NCBI GenBank assembly: GCA_017979445.1
Contig: CM030718.1
Span: 17,028,760-17,092,759, forward strand
Direction: 5' to 3'
Length of the DNA: 64,000 nucleotides
Origin: Akebia trifoliata
Taxonomy: Eukaryota > Streptophyta > Magnoliopsida > Ranunculales > Lardizabalaceae
The stretch's first letter is position 1. Each line of letters begins with the position of its first letter. Under the pieces are notes generated by a model. The model saw only the letters and a program-made list of their open reading frames with translations. It was not told the origin of the DNA and made no database searches. Shown here one piece after another: positions 47,850-58,792 of the stretch. A program made the translations under genes and the position numbers.

Positions 47850-48069
47850 GAAGAAATTGCCTCGAGATCCATAATTAATCAAACGATCAAATTTGCACAT
47901 AATGAGATGTCTCTGCCATCATTACGCCCAAGAAATTAGGGGACCGAACACCATGGGCCTAGCCAATAAGGAAGTACCACGTGGAGGGAACCAATTGTCC
48001 AGAAGGTCAAACGAGGAAATTAAATGTATTTCATGATGAGGTGACGGCTCAAAGTTGCAAGCCAGTCAG

Positions 48070-50285
48070 TATAGATACGTGAGTTTTAAAACCTTTAGGG
48101 TTTCAAGCTCATTTAAACGGGTTTAAGAGTCGCCACCATTCAGTTAAGGTGTGGATGAGCGCCGTAAAAAAAAATTAAAATCTATTTTTCTTGGATTGTA
48201 GTGACTGACATATCCAAAAGATAATGGTCGATAGGTCTACCTAGAAAATCTAAGGTAAGGAGGCTCGATTGATGGATAAGGAAGGTGTTAGGTATCTTGT
48301 CCCTCCCATCCTAAAATGCTTATCATAGTTGATCAAAAGTAAAATTTGAAACTCATGTTTTTGGATTTTAAAGATAGAAGAAGCTATAGAAAGTTTTAGG
48401 AAAATTGACTATAGTTTTATTTTGAAAAATGAACAAATCAAGATAATGAGCAAGCCCCTACTAAAAGTAGGTACTTGTTGAAATTTTTTGTGAGCTTGGG
48501 ATTTTGATGGAAATCCATGTGGATTTCATCATTTAAGATCCCAAAGTTTCAAAACAAGTTTATGTGCTCCCTAGAGAGACTTTATTTGTTAGTTTGATCC
48601 GTAGGTGATATTTATGGATTGAACAAAACTATGTTGAAATCAAATTTTATGCATGAAATTTTTGTCCATTTTTTTTGTTATCTCTAATGGTTGAATTTAT
48701 CTTTAGGGACTTACACTCTTTTTTGTAACCATTTTAGAAGTGAGTGGTGAAAATTATATGCATGTGATGGACTAATTAAAAGAAGATTACTTCCAATGAG
48801 GGTTTACTCTTTAGTTCTATTATCATAAAAAAAATAAGAAAAATAAACATCTAATATATGTATTTAAATTGCAAGAATATAAATATAGCTACACTAGAAA
48901 TAAAATTGCAAGAAATTAAGGAATGTAAAACAACATCTAAGGCTCTTAAGGAGTTTATTAAGGACTTGTAGGGGGGGATTACCTCATAGAGGAATTACTC
49001 TCTCTCCCCAAGCCTTGAGGCTAAGAACTAAAAAAAGCTGCATTATTAAACTAAAAAGCATGTAAATAAAGGAAAGAAACTTGAAACTAAATAATGGGAA
49101 GTAGTAGAAAAGGGAAAATTATATGGGGAATGAAGGGTTTAACCCCACCTTCATCTTTTTCTTGTCTTTTTTCTTCTTCTTCTTCTTCCTCTTCTTGGTT
49201 TGTTCTTCAATGGATTTTAAGAAAATAGGGAGGTTTGAGAAACTAGGAAGGGATTCAGGCAAAATTTTGGATCTCCAAATGAGCTATTTTTTTGTCTTGA
49301 AATGATCTCCTATTTATAGGATTTTGGAAGACCCTTAGGGATAAATTGGTCCTAAATCTTCAAGTTTCCAATAATTTCACTAAAACATTTATGAAAAATC
49401 ACAATTACTCTTCCTCTTCTTAGCCTTGATGGTCTTTTACTCACTTATAGGTCTCACTAATCATGATTATCAATGGGTAAGATGGTAAAAGTCTAAAAGT
49501 TATAGAGAATTCTTTGGAAAGGGTAAAGTAATCCTAAAATCATAGCTTTGAGTCAATTGTGAGGAAACTAAGTCAAGTGGTATATAAATAATTGATAGGT
49601 TTTTGGCCTCTTTAATCACTTCTCTTAGGAAAGTCTCCAACAAACTAGGGATACAAAAGTTATTAAGCATAAATTCTAGAAACTTTTATAGGGTAGACAA
49701 AAATGTCATAGACTTTGGAAAATAGTCAATTTACATGGAATCCCTTTGATCTTTGAAAAATGTTAGAAGGATAAAAAAGTGATTTGCATTTGATGAATCT
49801 CGACAAACCAAGGTTAGTGAAGGGAATTGGCCTTAAGTGGGGACCATGCAAAACAAAGTCTTTGTTAGGAAACTTGAAAAATTACGAGAAGACCAAAGTG
49901 GTGGAATTTATTGGAGAGTTGAAAAGGGGTGAAAGAGTAAAAATGAGAGATTTCTTGAGGGAAAAGCTACTAAGAAGGGATTAAGGGGTCATTTTCCCTA
50001 AAACAATTCGAGCACACATGGGTAATTTAGCAAAAATTAAGTCTAGCTAAATCTCATACCAAGAATTACCTTTGGCTTGGGTAAGGTCATTCTAAGATTA
50101 AATTTGGTCTAGCCGAAGGTAAAGTTAGGCTAGGCTTAAATTTCCTTTGAAAATGGCCTTCAAGCCATGCTGCTACTCGACTAGTGGGCTTTAAAGTCTG
50201 TTTGAAAAATACCTTTGGTCAAGCCCATTTTCAAAAAGTTCTAGATGCTCTCGAGCTCAATATAGGAAAAAATGGGGTGCCTACA
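48070..50285 (-). mobile_element. Solo LTR (copy D) inserted in element 2
   Basis: On the minus strand it starts TGTAGGCACCCC and ends GAATGGTGGCGACTC...CGTATCTATA, the same family as A-C. The flanks are GTCAG (48065-48069) and GTCGG (50286-50290), a target duplication with one transition. It has no coding region. The TATA box is TATAAATA at 49318-49311. It contains a CT-rich (TTC)n patch near 49169-49196. Confidence 0.8.
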
Positions 50286-50440
50286 GTCGGGAAATGACAT
50301 GTGGAATGACTATTAAATGCACGTAGTGGGAACACACAACCAACTTTACTTGTGTCGTTTTAAAGATTCAAAGTTGAGAATTATTAGCTCAGAGGTAAGA
50401 TAGTATAAGTTCTCGGAAGGCCGGGATACTCCCAACCTTT

Positions 50441-50452
50441 CGAGAGGGGGAT
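50441..50452 (+). other. Polypurine tract of element 2
   Basis: CGAGAGGGGGAT sits directly before the TGTGGAGGG start of the LTR, as expected for plus-strand priming. Confidence 0.65.
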
Positions 50453-50869
50453 TGTGGAGGGATAAATTCTCCAACCTATGAAGTAACGTCACATGTCACT
50501 AAGGAATAGTAGAATTCACTGAGAGCATTCTTCCAACTGTGAGCAGTCGCTCGATAGTTCACTGAAAATGTGGGGCTCAAATATAGGTCGAGAGAGTGGA
50601 ATTTCGTAAAAGGAAAGGGTACTAATCCCTAGGATTTCGGGATTTGGGCAAATGAATTAGAAGAGACTCTTGGAAAGAGAATCCTAGATGATTCTGATCC
50701 CAAAATAGAAGAAGATAAGGTTGGGAACGTGCAAAATAGAAATTCTTATTCTATAGATAAAAGAGGATCCTCATATCTAAGATACACAAATTTTCTACAT
50801 TGAAAATCTGTCGCAATTTCATTGGAACGAATTTAAGATCTCGAGATAATCACAAAAATCACCTCTACA
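50453..50869 (+). repeat. Element 2, 3' LTR
   Basis: Starts TGTGGAGGGATAAATTC, like TGTGGAGGGTATTTCTC of element 1, and ends near AAGATCTCGAGATAA...ACCTCTACA, like the end of the element 1 LTR. AAAGT follows (50870-50874), but the partner 5' LTR and duplication are not in the window. Confidence 0.65.
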
Positions 50870-50874
50870 AAAGT

Positions 50875-51761
50875 TTTTTGGAACAGAAAATAATATAAGA
50901 ATTATTTCTTTTTCTAAGGGGTGTCTATTTTTTTTTTTAATTGGATGAGGAACATGTTTAAAACACCCATTGAAGCAGTAATGGACCTGTAAATATAGAC
51001 TGACATGTCACGCATGCGTGACATCGCACAACTCAGTCACAACTCACAACTCACAACTCATAATTCATATTGTTAAACTCAGATCCGTTTTAAAACCATA
51101 CTAGAGCTAGATAATGGAAATTTGCAGTGGTTCCCAGACTCAACTGCAGGATCCAACCGACATTGAAGCAACACGAGATAATATCATACCACATATAATT
51201 GGAAATTGATGAAGTGACGTTAAAATTCATATCGTTTCACACATTGCTGACATGGCTGAGTGTATGGAACCATAAATGCCATGTATCGAGATATGAATGA
51301 AAAGCATCTATGATTATTATGTGCACACCTCCATGTCAGCAAAATATGAAACAACGTCAGTTTTAATGTCACTCCAGCACGAGTCTGCATAATTTATCCT
51401 CCCGATTACAATGTGTACAACTTGTGTGTTAGAGATCCATACCCATATCCACATTGGAGCATATAACATCCAAAAGTAAGAGCAGTTGCAGAGAAAACTT
51501 TCAAATAAAAAATGAAAGACATCCATTGAATTGAAACATCTCTCACACACCTGACACTGGACTACTTGAAAAACAACTAATAGCATTTCTTTAATTTGCG
51601 CACGTTCACTGTCTCCCCCAACAAATAGAGATTACAAACCATCATAATTTTTATATTTAATAATAATAAAAATAAAAAAGCCCCCCACGAGAACAAATAT
51701 AATGTACTACTAACTACCCATAGCCCAACAATGGTTATTAATTAAAGTAACAAAATATAAT

Positions 51762-51793
<32 letters not shown>

Positions 51794-51849
51794 TTTTACC
51801 CATATAATAAGAATTAAGAATTAAGAATCAAGAGAATAGGCCCGACTCT
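50875..51849. other. 3' flank of methionine synthase; no gene seen
   Basis: Includes a short ACTCACA tandem near 51031-51060 and a (CTTT)n microsatellite at about 51762-51796 just behind the stop codon, which the 3'UTR of the gene probably contains. Confidence 0.5.
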
Positions 51850-54800
51850 TCACTTGGCACTGGCGAGCTGGGTGCGGAGGAGCTTGGCAGCAGCAACCAT
51901 GTTTGTTAGGGCAGGCTTAACCTCAGGATATTTGCGAGTCTTGAGCCCACAATCTGGGTTAACCCAGAGAATGTTGGTCTCAAGGACAGCAAGCATCTTG
52001 TTGATGCGGTCTGCGATCTCTTCGGTCGAAGGGATCCTAGGGGAGTGGATGTCATACACACCAGGCCCGATTCCAGCACCATACTTCACTCCCTCTCGGA
52101 AGACTGAGAGAAGCTTCTCATCAGAACGGGAGTTCTCTATGGTGATTACATCTGCATCCATGTCGATGATCGAGTGGATGATGTCATTGAAGTTGGAGTA
52201 GCACATGTGGGTGTGAATCTGTCACAACATTGAAAGATTTTGGTTTTACTACAACTCGGAAACTCACTGGTTGACTTGGTCAAGAGTTAGAATAAAATGC
52301 TAATGTCCTTTGGTTTAAATATCTATTAAAAAAATAAATGATTTTAATATTTCAGATTTTTGAGTTACATTTATTTTCTATTTTTGGAAGAAAGAAGTTA
52401 AATATAACACAATTCAATGAGTTCTGAGTTGACTCAGCTGACTTACCAACCCAACTCAAAATTCAATCGAGTCTTGAATTGTCTAATTGAGTTTAAAACA
52501 TAAAATAGAACTACTGAGAGGTTATAGAGTGGAGGGGGGAAAGAACCTGAGTGGTGTCTTGGACACCGCAGTTGGTGATCCGGAAGGAATGAACCGCCCA
52601 TTCCAAGTAGAATGCTTGTTCAGACTTCCTAAGGGGCAAACCTTCTCTCAAAGCAGCCTCATCAATTTGTATGACATTAATACCAGCTTTTTCAAGATCC
52701 TCGACCTCGTCCTTGATGGCCAAGGCAATTTGATAACAAGTCTCGAATCTGAGAAGATGCAGCAAGTGTTTTCATGTTAAACAGTTAAAAAAGAAAATCT
52801 TGAAAACTAAACAAGAGTGAAAGTTAAATGGGTTCTTGTTTTCTTACCTAGGTTGATCATTTCTTACGAAGGACCAGTTGAGAATGGTGACAGGGCCAGT
52901 GAGCATTCCTTTCATTGGGCGAGAGGTCATGCTTTGAGCCATTGAGGACCAAAACACGGTCATGGCCTTAGGGCGACTCACATCACCGTAGATGATTGGT
53001 GGCTTCACACATCGAGACCCATAAGATTGAACCCAACCATTGACAGTGAAGGCAAACCCAGACAGTTGCTCTCCAAAGTATTCAACCATGTCGTTCCTCT
53101 ATGCAAAGAAATTACCAGACACTAATGAGCCTCAAATGCCTTTCACAGAAGTAGAAACATCATTGCACATGACATTGATGCATGGTTTTAAAACTTGTTT
53201 CGATGTATCATCTCGTTCATGGACGAGACAAACCATTTAACTCGGTTTACCATTATTTATTCATATATATTTTATAAGTTAGATTAGAAGATGCTAGGTC
53301 ATAAATCATATTCTATATAGAAAATATAAACTTAAATACTAAAAAACTAATTATTTTCAATAAAATATACAAATCCCAGTTAACTCATCCGACTTTTACT
53401 GATTGGGATGAGATTTTCAAAATCATGTCCGAGTCATCTCACGAGATATGGCCCAGTTGAGACGCCATGTCTATCCGTCTCGTTCATGGACTATACTGAG
53501 ATGACTCTGGTGAGTCATCTCGGTCTCAGACGAGATTTGAACCGTGCATTGAAGTCCTAGTTTTTAGCCACCAAAAGATTTTTTTTTTAAATGCCTTTTA
53601 AAGATTTTTATGAAATAAATAAATAAGGTATTGGAGGTCACAAATATCCAAAACTTTAGTATCTTCCTTTCTAAAGGGTCAAAATTAAATCACAAGGGAT
53701 CTTGTTCCATGGCTTGTGAACTGTAAATAAAGCTGCTCACCTCAGGCTCTCCATGGACCAAGACATCAATGTCAAGCTCTTCCTGGAGTTTGACGACTTT
53801 GCTGATTTCCTGCTTTATGGCGTTGATGTAATCATCCTCAGAGATCCTAAAAATTAAAGCATAATAAGGGGGGGCAGCATTTAGAATCTAAAAGCCATTT
53901 CATGAGCGGAGGAAAACAAGAGAAATTGTTAGATATGACGCCTCACTTCTTAGCCTTGTATTCACGGCGGACTCTTCTAAGATCCATGGTCTGAGGGAAA
54001 GATCCAATGGTGGTTGTTGGGAGGATTGGAAGGTTCAGCTTCTTCTGCTGGGCATCCAATCTAGCACTGACATTTGTTGCTCTGCGATGGTCAGAACCCT
54101 TCAAAGCAGCAGCCTAAGCAAACATAGATAGCAATGGCTGGTAAGTAGAATGGATTTATTTTATCAGAGCAGTAAAATCCTCAAAGTACTTACAGCCTTT
54201 TGAACACTCTCATTGGTCACCCTTGGGGAGGATTTTCTAGAAGCCTGAGCAGCAGCATTAGCAGAGAAGAATGCCTGATAATTGAGACACCCATTTTCAG
54301 AGATTTTCAATAGCTCTGTTTTTTAAACATGACTAGTCTCAAGAAAAAGGTAAATAACAAAATGACTTCAGAGAAAGATAAAAGAGGGTACCTCATCCTT
54401 CTCACCAGCTAATGCCTTTGCCAAGGCATTCACTTCAACCACCTTTTGTGCAGCGAATGCCAGCCATGACTTGATTTCATTGTCCAGCTTAGTTTCATTG
54501 ATCAAATCAACAGCAGTGTGGAGGAGTGAGCAAGACGTAGAAACCACAAGCTTGTCTGCATGGGAAAATCACAGACAGCGCTAATCATTCTTTGAAACAG
54601 AAAATATATATATATATATATATATGATTTTGATGCACATCGATAGAAAATGCACACAAGGATGAATACCTTTGCCCACAATGCCCTCAAGAGCCTTCAG
54701 TGTACTGAGAGAAGAGGCAAGATCGTTAGCCCAAATGTTCCTTCCATCAACAACACCTGCGAAGAGGTATTTGCCCGAAGGGAATTCACTCTTGATCAAA

Positions 54801-56836
54801 TCAAGGGTTTGTGAACCACGAACCAAATCAAACCCAAACCCAGTGATACCCTTCAAAGCAATGACTGTTTTGTATGCCTCAACAGGTACATCAGCGAAGT
54901 AGGTTTCAATGATAACATTAAGACCAGATAGAGTTGATTCTAGCTCAGAGTAGGCATGAGTAAATTCTTTTAGCTGGTGAGTATCAAGATCCATCACAAG
55001 GGCAGGTTCATCAAACTGAATCCAAGAAGCACCAGCTGCCTTTAATTCAGCCACAACTTCCCTGTACAGGGATGATTAATCATTACTATAACCAATCATA
55101 GCAAGCAAGGATGTGCTTAGTCTTTTAAAAATAATATCTAAAGAAAAGTTAGAACTCCTTACTTATATACTGGAAGAATATTTGCAAGAAGGGAGAGAAG
55201 AGAAAAGGATTTCTCAACACCCTTGGCAGGTTTTGATAGCAATAAATAAGAGACAGGGCCTACAAGGACTGGGACAGTATCAACTCCAAGCTGCATCCGA
55301 GAAAGAAAGGAAAACAAGTCAAGCAAATTAATAAAATAAAAACATTAATAAGGATATTGTAACACTAGCAAAATACATTATGAGCTCCAACTCATGGAGA
55401 CAGACACCCATTGTTCTATTGGTCTCATCGAAGGATGCATATACTGCAAGCCATTATCTTTTTTTGATCTTTCCATAGTGTACATAAAACTGAGATTCGG
55501 TGCAATTTGTCAGATCAAGTTTGTTTTGTGATCTATCTCTTAGACTGTACCCATAAAATGATGGTTCTATTAGGGCTTAAAATGGGTCAGATTCGTCTCG
55601 GATCTGAGTATGCCATATCTAAATTTCTTTATCTAGATCCGAATCCGACTCAGATCCTCCAAAATAGACCATATTCAAATCATTTTGATTTTACTTAACC
55701 CGGATCCGGATCTGACTCAACCGAATTGCTTGGTTTCAGTCTGATTGGGTTGGATAATTCCAAATAGTTCAACATTTTTCTCTTCTATACTTGTTTGTTA
55801 ATTGCTACATTATTCTATTTTACCATTTTAATAGTTTTCTTTTGTAAAAAATAATTATGTTACATTACAGTAGTAGAAAAGGATAATTTAAAAAAAAAAC
55901 CTTAAAAATGTAAATGTAAATTTTCAAAGTACTATATAATTTGGATCTGGGCAGATAAATAGATGGATCCATATTTGACCAAGATCTGACTTGGATCATG
56001 GGACATCAAGCCATAAATTTTTTTTATTTGAATCTACACCAAGGACCCAAACCCGCTGTATTTGTATTTTGGATCACAGGAATTTTGGATAAAATCTGAC
56101 CCATTTTATGCTCTAGTTTCTATCCCCTACATGTACTCCACACGTACAAGTGTGTTTAATGAGTCTTATTTATGATCTACCAACAGATACCCTATAATGT
56201 GTTTTCCTAACAATCTGATAAATCTAAAACAAATCAACAGACCACATTTTCTTTGCACTTTATGAGCTACACCCAAAAACTACAAGACAATAATAAAAAG
56301 AAATTACCGCTTTGGCTTCCTTGTATTCGTTTACGGCCTTGTGAGAAGCATAAGAGAATTTATTGTCTGGTCCTAATTCAGGAACAATGAAATGGCTGCA
56401 TCACAAAGGACGTTTCATGTATAATTCATCAGAATGAGACCACTGGTACATGATATAAATTAAAGGAGGAGTTAGTTATTACTTACTAGTTTGTGTCAAA
56501 CCACTTTGTCATTTCCATAGCGGGTACAGAGGCATTCCCTCTTGCCATGGAGAAGTAAACATCAAATCCAATCTCACCACCACTCCAATTGTATCTGGAA
56601 GGAACAGCCCCCAACATTGCTGTGGTGTCAAGCATCTGGTCATAGTAGGAGAAGGTGTTGCTTGGGATATACTTGATCCCAGCGCTTGCCATCTGTTTCC
56701 AAATGGACGATCTAAGGTCCGCAGCTACCTTTTGCAAATCCTCTGCGCTGCTCTTCCCATCCCAGAAAGATTCCAAAGCAAACTTCAGCTCTCTCTTTGG
56801 CCCCATGCGAGGATATCCAACAATGTGAGACGCCAT
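51850..56836 (-). CDS. MS1 (metE-type): Cobalamin-independent methionine synthase (5-methyltetrahydropteroyltriglutamate-homocysteine methyltransferase)
   Basis: Transfers the methyl group of 5-methyltetrahydrofolate polyglutamate to homocysteine, giving methionine in the cytosol (the plant S-adenosylmethionine cycle). Coding exons on the minus strand: 56836-56487, 56395-56308, 55290-55163, 55061-54670, 54555-54392, 54274-54194, 54113-53947, 53846-53741, 53098-52848, 52748-52547 and 52218-51850. All are GT-AG, and the sum is 2298 nt, exactly 765 aa plus stop, the usual length of plant cytosolic enzymes. It starts [20 protein letters not shown] and ends QLASAK. The zinc ligands are present: His647 and Cys649 (THMCYS) and Cys733 ([11 protein letters not shown]). 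The N-terminal substrate-binding half and the [20 protein letters not shown] junction are intact. No plastid transit peptide precedes the start. The gene looks functional; its introns carry two MITE copies. Confidence 0.97.
53170..53552. mobile_element. MITE-like insertion in a methionine synthase intron (between coding exons 8 and 9)
   Basis: The ends are inverted: TGATGCATGGTTTTAAAACT at the left and, on the opposite strand at the right, CAATGCACGGTTCAAATCTC. The interior repeats words such as CATCTCG, GAGTCATCTC and GAGACGAG on both strands. A second member lies in the 5'UTR intron. Confidence 0.6.
54602..54626. repeat. (TA)n microsatellite in a methionine synthase intron
   Basis: An alternating AT run immediately downstream (gene sense) of coding exon 4, in the intron before exon 5. 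Confidence 0.9.
55291..56307 (-). other. Intron 2 of the methionine synthase coding region (1.0 kb)
   Basis: The longest intron inside the coding part. It contains a repetitive patch near 55580-55740 and 55940-56110 with many GGATC/GGGTC words (e.g. GGATCCGGATCTGACTC), suggesting an old non-autonomous insertion. Not resolved further. Confidence 0.5.
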
Positions 56837-56840
56837 TGTC

Positions 56841-58321
56841 CTGGTTCATCAAAAGTACCGAAATAATTACATTAGAACAACAAGATGTCAAAAAAATAAA
56901 AGTGGGGTGGGGGGGGGTTATGTTTCCTAACACAAATGAAAGAAAAGAAAACTTTCTAATACCAAGAAAAAACAGTAGATCTGCAAACAAGACACCTTGT
57001 TTACTATAAACAACAACTCAATCATGGTAAATCAGAAAGTGGTTATGCTCGATATGATGCCAAAAAGTAGTGGTGATTACAGATCTCAGCCAACAAATAA
57101 ACTAAAGCTTGCGACATAAGAAAAAATCACACAGAAATAAATTTTATAATGAGAGAGAGAGAGAGAGCATAAGATGCCAAAGTACAATTAGAAGCAATTT
57201 TCACGATTTCAAATCCTGTCGGAGACCGAGATGACTCGCCTGAGACATCTTGATATCATTCTTCAACGATATTCAATGTGAATCGTCCCACACATTATCT
57301 CCTTTGATAACTGAGATGACTCCAGCGATATTATGAAAATATCGGCCTGACTCAATAAACTCAGCCGAATCAATCAGGTTTTTTGTATTTTCTGATTAAA
57401 ACACTTTTTTTTTTATAATTTAAATATTCCTTATCTAAATAAAAATAGGATCTGGTGACTGAGCATCTTCCAATACACCTTATTTTATAAATAAATATTA
57501 TAATTATTCACATAAAAACATGTTAATAAATAATAGTAAACTGAGATCTAGGGGGAAGGGGGGCAGACTAGACAAAATATCAAGTTTTAAAATCATGGTA
57601 GATTCAGATCTACAGAGAGGACAACATTAAAGACTTGCAGGGTTGATGAAATCTAGAAATCAAAGCTAACAGAATAGAGATTGACACAATGAAAAGAGGT
57701 AGAGATCATAAAAAAAAGTCAAAACAGGATAACTGCTACTACAATTGAATTAATTATCTATGAATTAAGTTAAAAAAAAGGTATCACAAAATGTAGATCT
57801 AACATTGAATAAGGGAAACTTATTAAGAATCTAAAAAAATCAGAGAACTAAGCAATTTGCAAATATGTTTAAAAAGATCAAGAACGAACAGCTATGACTG
57901 AAACCAAAGCTGCTTCAGATCCAAACCAAGTATTACGAATTCCATTTCTAAAACACTAGAGTTCAGTGAAAAAAAAATCCAGAAAAATAATTTTACGAGA
58001 ATTACGATGAAAAGTAGACAGAAATCGAACAAAATAGGGGGAAACCCACTAAAACATCACACTCTCACCAGTAGACTTACCTGAAACTCAAAATATTGGT
58101 TAAGATCGAAGAAACAAGAACAAAAATGAAAATTAAGATGTAGGTGAGATACTCAGATCTGCAAAAACAGATCAGGAATCTCGATTATAGTGACTTATTA
58201 GATCCCAATAAATCCAAAACTCGTCAAATGAGCGACTAAATAGGAATCAAAACAACAGAGATCGAACAAAAAAAGAGTTGGAAGAAATCGAATCGCGAGG
58301 AAGAACAAGAAGGAGACGTAC
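56841..58321 (-). other. 5'UTR intron of methionine synthase
   Basis: Donor AAG|GTACGTC at 58321 and acceptor AACCAG|GACAATGG at 56841, four bases before the ATG. Leader introns of this size are common in highly expressed plant genes and often raise expression (family knowledge). It contains a GA microsatellite (about 57151-57167) and a MITE copy at 57195-57603. The splice sites are inferred from consensus only. Confidence 0.65.
57195..57603. mobile_element. MITE-like insertion in the 5'UTR intron, inverted relative to 53170-53552
   Basis: The left end, CACGATTTCAAATCCTG, and the right end, CAAGTTTTAAAATCATGGT, mirror the ends of the other copy. Inside, GTGACTGAGCATCTTCCAAT corresponds to the inverse of ATTAGAAGATGCTAGGTCAT there. 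It contains GAGACCGAGATGACTCG. Confidence 0.55.
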
Positions 58322-58420
58322 CTTCTTTAAAGGTAAAACCGATAAATTCTGTAAGACTGATTCTGAAGAGAGAGAAAAGAGAAGAGAGAATGGCGCGAGT
58401 GGTGGGAGAGACGTTGGGAT

Positions 58421-58430
58421 TATTTATAGA
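58421..58430 (-). promoter_or_regulatory. TATA box of the methionine synthase gene
   Basis: Minus strand TCTATAAATA, about 100 bp before the inferred 5'UTR donor. The following sequence is CT-rich (TCTCTCCCACC, then TCTCTCTTCTCTTTTCTCTC), a typical plant transcription start context. Confidence 0.7.
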
Positions 58431-58582
58431 CTAATTACAGAGGCCTTTGGTAGATCTAAAGCTGAATCTGAATGAGCTAGTCTTTTAATTTTTATTTTTT
58501 ATTTTTTATTTTTTTTTATTCGGTGATATAAGGACGAGTGACTTACCTTCCCATATTTGTTGAATATTTCAAATACACCCCC

Positions 58583-58792
58583 TATGTTTTTAAATTGATG
58601 ACATGCCCTCTTGATCTCAGTCATCTAATATAGATTAATGGAAATGACCTAAATACCCTCATCTTCAAGTTCAGCCCAAAGTCCCTTATGTTTTTAAATT
58701 GATGACATGCCCTCCCTCTTGATCTCAATCATCTATTATAGATTGATGGAAATTATCTAAATGCCCTCATCTTCAACTTCAGTTCAAAATTC
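58583..58792. repeat. Tandem duplication, two units of ~105 bp
   Basis: ATGTTTTTAAATTGATGACATGCCCT starts at 58583 and again at 58688. Both units continue with CTTGATCTCA.TCATCTA.TATAGATT.ATGGAAAT and CCCTCATCTTCAA. Part of the dispersed repeat described at 20050-21005. Confidence 0.85.

Noticed and set aside
51854..52201. 115-codon open frame on the plus strand
   Set aside because: Shadow of the last methionine synthase exon.
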